DNA from: an uncultured Azospirillum sp.
GTDB taxonomy: Bacteria; Pseudomonadota; Alphaproteobacteria; Azospirillales; Azospirillaceae
Direction: 5' to 3'
DNA length: 11,242 nt
NCBI GenBank assembly: GCA_937960755.1
Contig: CALGOL010000241.1
Coordinates: 1-11,242, forward strand
Positions 8,705 to 11,242 of the stretch are shown piece after piece. The notes under the pieces were generated by a model. It was not told where the DNA came from, ran no database searches, and was given only the letters and a program-made list of their open reading frames with translations. How positions within the stretch are numbered: the stretch's first letter is position 1; each line of letters begins with the position of its first letter. Both the position numbers and the translations under genes were made by a program.

Positions 8705-8727
8705 GCCGCTTAGTTTAAGCGGCTCAA
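8701..8727 (+). other. Perfect 12-bp hairpin overlapping the carB stop codon
   Basis: TTGAGCCGCTTA (8701-8712) pairs with TAAGCGGCTCAA (8716-8727) around a GTT loop. The carB stop TGA (8702-8704) is inside the stem. No T-run follows, so full termination is unlikely; it may stabilise the 3' end of carB mRNA or attenuate read-through into greA. Confidence 0.6.
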
Positions 8728-8741
8728 TGAGGGATGGCAGC

Positions 8742-8764
8742 GAAGCCGCTTTGTCGGCGGCTTC
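8742..8764 (+). other. Second hairpin in the carB-greA spacer
   Basis: GAAGCCGC (8742-8749) pairs perfectly with GCGGCTTC (8757-8764) around a 7-base loop. It ends 18 bases before the greA ATG, leaving the ribosome site free. No T-run follows. Confidence 0.5.
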
Positions 8765-8782
8765 CCGCATGATGGACAGGCG

Positions 8783-9256
8783 ATGGAAAAAGTCCCAATG
8801 ACCGCGGCGGGGTACAACCGCCTCCAAGAGGAGCTGAAGCACCTCAAGACCGTCGAGCGGCCGGCCGTCATCAAGGCGATCGCCGAAGCGCGGGAGCATG
8901 GCGATTTGTCGGAAAACGCCGAATACCATGCGGCGCGTGAACGCCAGAGCTTCATCGAAGGTCGCGTCAGCGAACTTGAAGATAAGATTTCGCGGGCGGA
9001 AGTCATCGATCCGACCAAGCTGTCGGGCAAGACGGTGAAGTTCGGCGCCACAGTGACCTTGGCGGACGAGGATACGGACGAGGAATCGACCTATCAAATC
9101 GTCGGCCAGGACGAGAGCGACATCAAGAACCGGATGTTGTCCATCACCTCGCCGTTGGCCCGCGCGCTGATCGGCAAATCGGTGGGCGATTCGGTGGAGG
9201 TTTCCACCCCCGGCGGCTCGAAGATGTACGAAGTGGTCGCGGTGGAGTTCAAGTAG
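8783..9256 (+). CDS. greA: Transcription elongation factor GreA
   Basis: This 157-residue GreA is the usual length. It enters the RNA polymerase secondary channel and stimulates cleavage of backtracked transcripts. The N-terminal antiparallel coiled coil (about 1-75) carries the tip motif DLSENAEY with the catalytic acids Asp41 and Glu44. The C-terminal FKBP-like domain (about 80-157) includes ITSPLARALIGKSVGD (121-136), which is typical of GreA; GreB differs in the basic patch and lacks this exact phrase. It lies 78 bases downstream of carB on the same strand, an order common in alphaproteobacteria, and is separated from it by two hairpins, so co-transcription with possible attenuation is likely. 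The ATG at 8783 has a modest GGACAGG site just upstream. No key residue is missing. Confidence 0.98.
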   Translation: MEKVPMTAAGYNRLQEELKHLKTVERPAVIKAIAEAREHGDLSENAEYHAARERQSFIEGRVSELEDKISRAEVIDPTKLSGKTVKFGATVTLADEDTDEESTYQIVGQDESDIKNRMLSITSPLARALIGKSVGDSVEVSTPGGSKMYEVVAVEFK

Positions 9257-9277
9257 GGCGCGGGTTGGCTCATGGTC

Positions 9278-9303
9278 GTCACCCTGGCGAAGGCCGGGGT
9301 GAC
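9278..9303. repeat. REP-like palindrome between convergent genes
   Basis: GTCACCCTGGC (9278-9288) and GCCGGGGTGAC (9293-9303) form an 11-bp stem (one G-T pair) with loop GAAG. The CCTGGCGAAGGCCGGGG core resembles the dispersed intergenic palindromes (GTCATCCCGGCGAAAGCCGG type) I recall in many proteobacterial genomes. It lies 21 bases after greA and before the 3' end of the convergent ATPase gene, with no T-run. It may act as an mRNA 3' end for both. Dispersal cannot be tested within one window. Confidence 0.55.
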
Positions 9304-9354
9304 GTTGGACGGTTTGGCGTTTGGCCGGGTCCTTACAGTCTCAACTTAGCGCCT

Positions 9355-10950
9355 CTATCTTTTCAAAATCGCGCCTAGTACGCCGCGAACGATTTGGCGG
9401 CCAAAGCGCCCGCCCAGTTCCTTCATCACCGCATAAGCGATCTCCTCCCCCGCCGAGCGTTTAGGCGCTTGAGGTTTTGGGGTCGATGGGATGGACGACT
9501 CTCTACGGCGGCGTTGCGGGTTTTCCCGCGTCGGGTGGTTCCGTTCGTCACGCGGCGGCGGCGGGGTGGCGCGGCGATAGCCGCCAGTGGAAGCGCCGTC
9601 GTCCTCTTCCGGTTCAGGTTCAGGTTGACGTTCCGGCGACGTCGGCGTCGGCGGCGCGCTCTTGACCGGGGCGTAATGATCGCGCAGCAACTCGTACGCC
9701 GATTCGCGGTCGATATCCTGCGCATAGTATTCCTTGAACGGGCTGGATTCGATCAATTTTTGGCGCTCGGCGGGTTTCAGCGGCCCGACGCGGGAGCGCG
9801 GCGGACGGACCCTCACCCGCTCCACCACGGTCGGCGCTCCGGTCTCATCCAAAAACGACACCAGCGCCTCGCCGACGCCAAGATTGGCCACCACTTCGGC
9901 GGAATCAAAGCGCGGATTGGGGCGGAAGGTCTCCGCCGCCGCTTTCACCGCCCGCTGGTCGCGCGGGGTGAAAGCGCGTAAAGCGTGCTGCACCCGATTG
10001 CCGAGCTGGCCCAGCACTTTTTCCGGCAGATCAAGCGGGTTTTGGGTGACGAAATAAACCCCCACCCCTTTGGAGCGGATCAGCCGCACCACCTGCTCGA
10101 TTTTGTCCACCAAAGCCGGGGCGGCGCCGTCGAACATCAAGTGGGCCTCGTCGAAGAACAAGACCAGCCGCGGCCGGTCGCGGTCGCCGACTTCGTCAAG
10201 ATTCTCGTAAAGCTCGGACAACAGCCAAACCAGGAAGGCGGCGTAGAGCTTCGGACGATGGATCAGCGCGTCGGCGGCCAAGACGGAAACCACGCCGCGG
10301 CCGCGCTCGTCGGTTCGCATCAGGTCGTCGAGGTTCAACTCCGGTTCGCCGAGAAACTGGGCGGCCCCCTCTTGCTCCAGCACCAAAAGCGCCCGCTGCA
10401 CCGCTCCGACCGACGCCTTGGAGACATTGCCGTACGTCACCGCCAGTTCCGCCGCCCGCTCGGCGATATGCGCCAGCATGGCGCGCAGGTCTTTCAAATC
10501 CAGCAATAGCAAGCCGTCGTCGTCGGCGACGCGGAAAGCGACGTTGAGCACGCCGGCCTGAACCTCGTTCAGACCCAACAGCCGCGCCAGCAGCAACGGC
10601 CCCAGGGCGGAAACCGGAACCTTCACCGCATGCCCCTGCTCGCCGAAAACGTCCCAGAACAGCGCAGGGCAGCCGCGCCAGTCGTCGGTCGGCAGTTTCA
10701 TCGCCGCCAAACGGTCGACGAAAGGCGGTTTGGGTTCTCCGGCCGCGGCGATTCCCGATAAATCGCCTTTGGCGTCGACGACGAAGCAGGGAACGCCGAT
10801 GTCGCTAAAACCTTCCGCCATTGATTGCAGGGTCAAGGTCTTGCCCGTGCCGGTGGCGCCGGCGATCAAACCATGACGATTAGCGAAACGGGCGTTGAGC
10901 GACGCCGACGTCCTACCGGCGCCGATGACAATGGAAGGGGCTTCACGCAT
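9355..10950 (-). CDS. HerA-like P-loop ATPase of the YjgR/DUF853 family
   Basis: This 531-residue cytoplasmic protein resembles E. coli YjgR. It has Walker A GATGTGKT (31-38), a VVDAKGDLSG segment (57-65), Walker B LVLFFDEAH (262-270) and the family phrases FVTQNPLDLPEKVLGQLGNRV (300-320) and AFTPRDQRAVKAAAETF (326-342). It belongs with the HerA/FtsK-type translocases, and a hexameric DNA motor is the usual guess, but the family's role is not established. After about residue 428 comes a proline- and charge-rich, probably disordered linker (430-497, with acidic PEPEPEEDD followed by basic QRRRR). A conserved amphipathic tail (GEEIAYAVMKELGGRFGRQIVRG, 501 onward) ends the protein. I use the ATG at 10950; a TTG four codons upstream is less likely. 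It has no HerA-style NurA neighbour and is divergent from waaA. Confidence 0.93.
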   Translation of the reverse strand: MREAPSIVIGAGRTSASLNARFANRHGLIAGATGTGKTLTLQSMAEGFSDIGVPCFVVDAKGDLSGIAAAGEPKPPFVDRLAAMKLPTDDWRGCPALFWDVFGEQGHAVKVPVSALGPLLLARLLGLNEVQAGVLNVAFRVADDDGLLLLDLKDLRAMLAHIAERAAELAVTYGNVSKASVGAVQRALLVLEQEGAAQFLGEPELNLDDLMRTDERGRGVVSVLAADALIHRPKLYAAFLVWLLSELYENLDEVGDRDRPRLVLFFDEAHLMFDGAAPALVDKIEQVVRLIRSKGVGVYFVTQNPLDLPEKVLGQLGNRVQHALRAFTPRDQRAVKAAAETFRPNPRFDSAEVVANLGVGEALVSFLDETGAPTVVERVRVRPPRSRVGPLKPAERQKLIESSPFKEYYAQDIDRESAYELLRDHYAPVKSAPPTPTSPERQPEPEPEEDDGASTGGYRRATPPPPRDERNHPTRENPQRRRRESSIPSTPKPQAPKRSAGEEIAYAVMKELGGRFGRQIVRGVLGAILKR

Positions 10951-11051
10951 GGGACAAACCAACCTTTCGACAGCGCAACCGATTGATGGGCAATGTTGTT
11001 GTTGTCGCCGCCCGACGCAAGGCCGCCGTGACTAATCAGGCCCCCGCAAGA

Positions 11052-11089
11052 CAATCATCCAGCCCGCGCCGCTGGCGGCGCAATCATCC
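11052..11089. repeat. 9-base direct repeat flanking a GC hairpin upstream of waaA
   Basis: CAATCATCC occurs at 11052-11060 and again at 11081-11089, 29 bases apart. Between them lies the perfect hairpin GCGCCGC-TG-GCGGCGC (11066-11081). It is in the divergent spacer before waaA and after the ATPase start. It could be a regulator binding region; the spacing is not a whole number of DNA turns for two close sites, and chance cannot be excluded. Apart from this I see no clear promoter in 10951-11148. Confidence 0.4.
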
Positions 11090-11148
11090 GGTGGCGTCGC
11101 GGGCGGGGCGCCGCTATGATCCGCCGCCCCGACACCTATCGGTTCACC

Positions 11149-11242
11149 ATGCTGCATCTTCTTTATCGCGGGTTGACCGGTCTCGCCGGCCCTGCGGTTC
11201 GCCTCTACCTCGACCAGCGCCGCCGCCGCGGCAAGGAAGACC
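11149..11242 (+). CDS. waaA: 3-deoxy-D-manno-octulosonic acid transferase, 5' end only
   Basis: Only the first 31 codons are present, encoding MLHLLYRGLTGLAGPAVRLY then LDQRRRRGKED, cut off by the window end. WaaA (KdtA) adds Kdo to lipid IVA at the inner membrane. The short hydrophobic N-terminal anchor followed by a basic RRRxGKED is typical of its start, where family members continue with P-R/x-x-GE-R-x-G. An in-frame ATG at 11116 would add 11 residues (MIRRPDTYRFT); neither has a strong ribosome site, and I prefer 11149 because family proteins begin close to the anchor. The call rests on about 30 residues, so it is likely but not certain. Confidence 0.8.
   Translation, partial: MLHLLYRGLTGLAGPAVRLYLDQRRRRGKED

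Overview
The window reads as a piece of chromosome from a GC-rich Gram-negative alphaproteobacterium. A Rhodospirillales/Magnetospirillum-like host is my guess from the protein styles, the elongator tRNA-Met sequence, the carB-greA pairing and a periplasmic cytochrome c'; nothing in the window proves the genus. The content is mostly core: DNA repair (recG), pyrimidine/arginine precursor synthesis (carB), transcript cleavage (greA), a HerA-like ATPase and the start of waaA (Kdo transferase of lipid A synthesis). One type II toxin-antitoxin pair is the only accessory module. I do not see a clearly new multi-gene system.

Left edge (1-443): the first 51 bases are an Illumina P5/TruSeq adapter, not genome. 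Then come about 210 bases with no convincing gene, a possible 20-residue hydrophobic peptide with a good Shine-Dalgarno (262-324), and a strong bidirectional terminator (357-386).

444-2939 (minus strand): recG followed by a short helical protein of unknown function, probably transcribed together. 3149-4222: a membrane cytochrome b561-type protein (plus) and a secreted cytochrome c' (minus) converge on one shared terminator. They probably work in the same membrane/periplasm electron-transfer or gas-binding context.

4412-5175 (minus strand): an elongator tRNA-Met gene with its own terminator, then an antitoxin and a ParE-type toxin. The TA operon has a readable promoter and a 7-bp inverted-repeat operator at the predicted transcription start, squeezed between the tRNA terminator and the antitoxin start codon.

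5456-9256 (plus strand): carB (complete, 1082 residues, carA not adjacent) and greA, separated by two perfect hairpins. A REP-like palindrome follows greA. 9355-10950 (minus): a YjgR/DUF853 HerA-like ATPase with a long disordered tail. It is divergent from waaA, whose first 31 codons end the window. The ~200-base divergent spacer holds a 9-base direct repeat around a GC hairpin.
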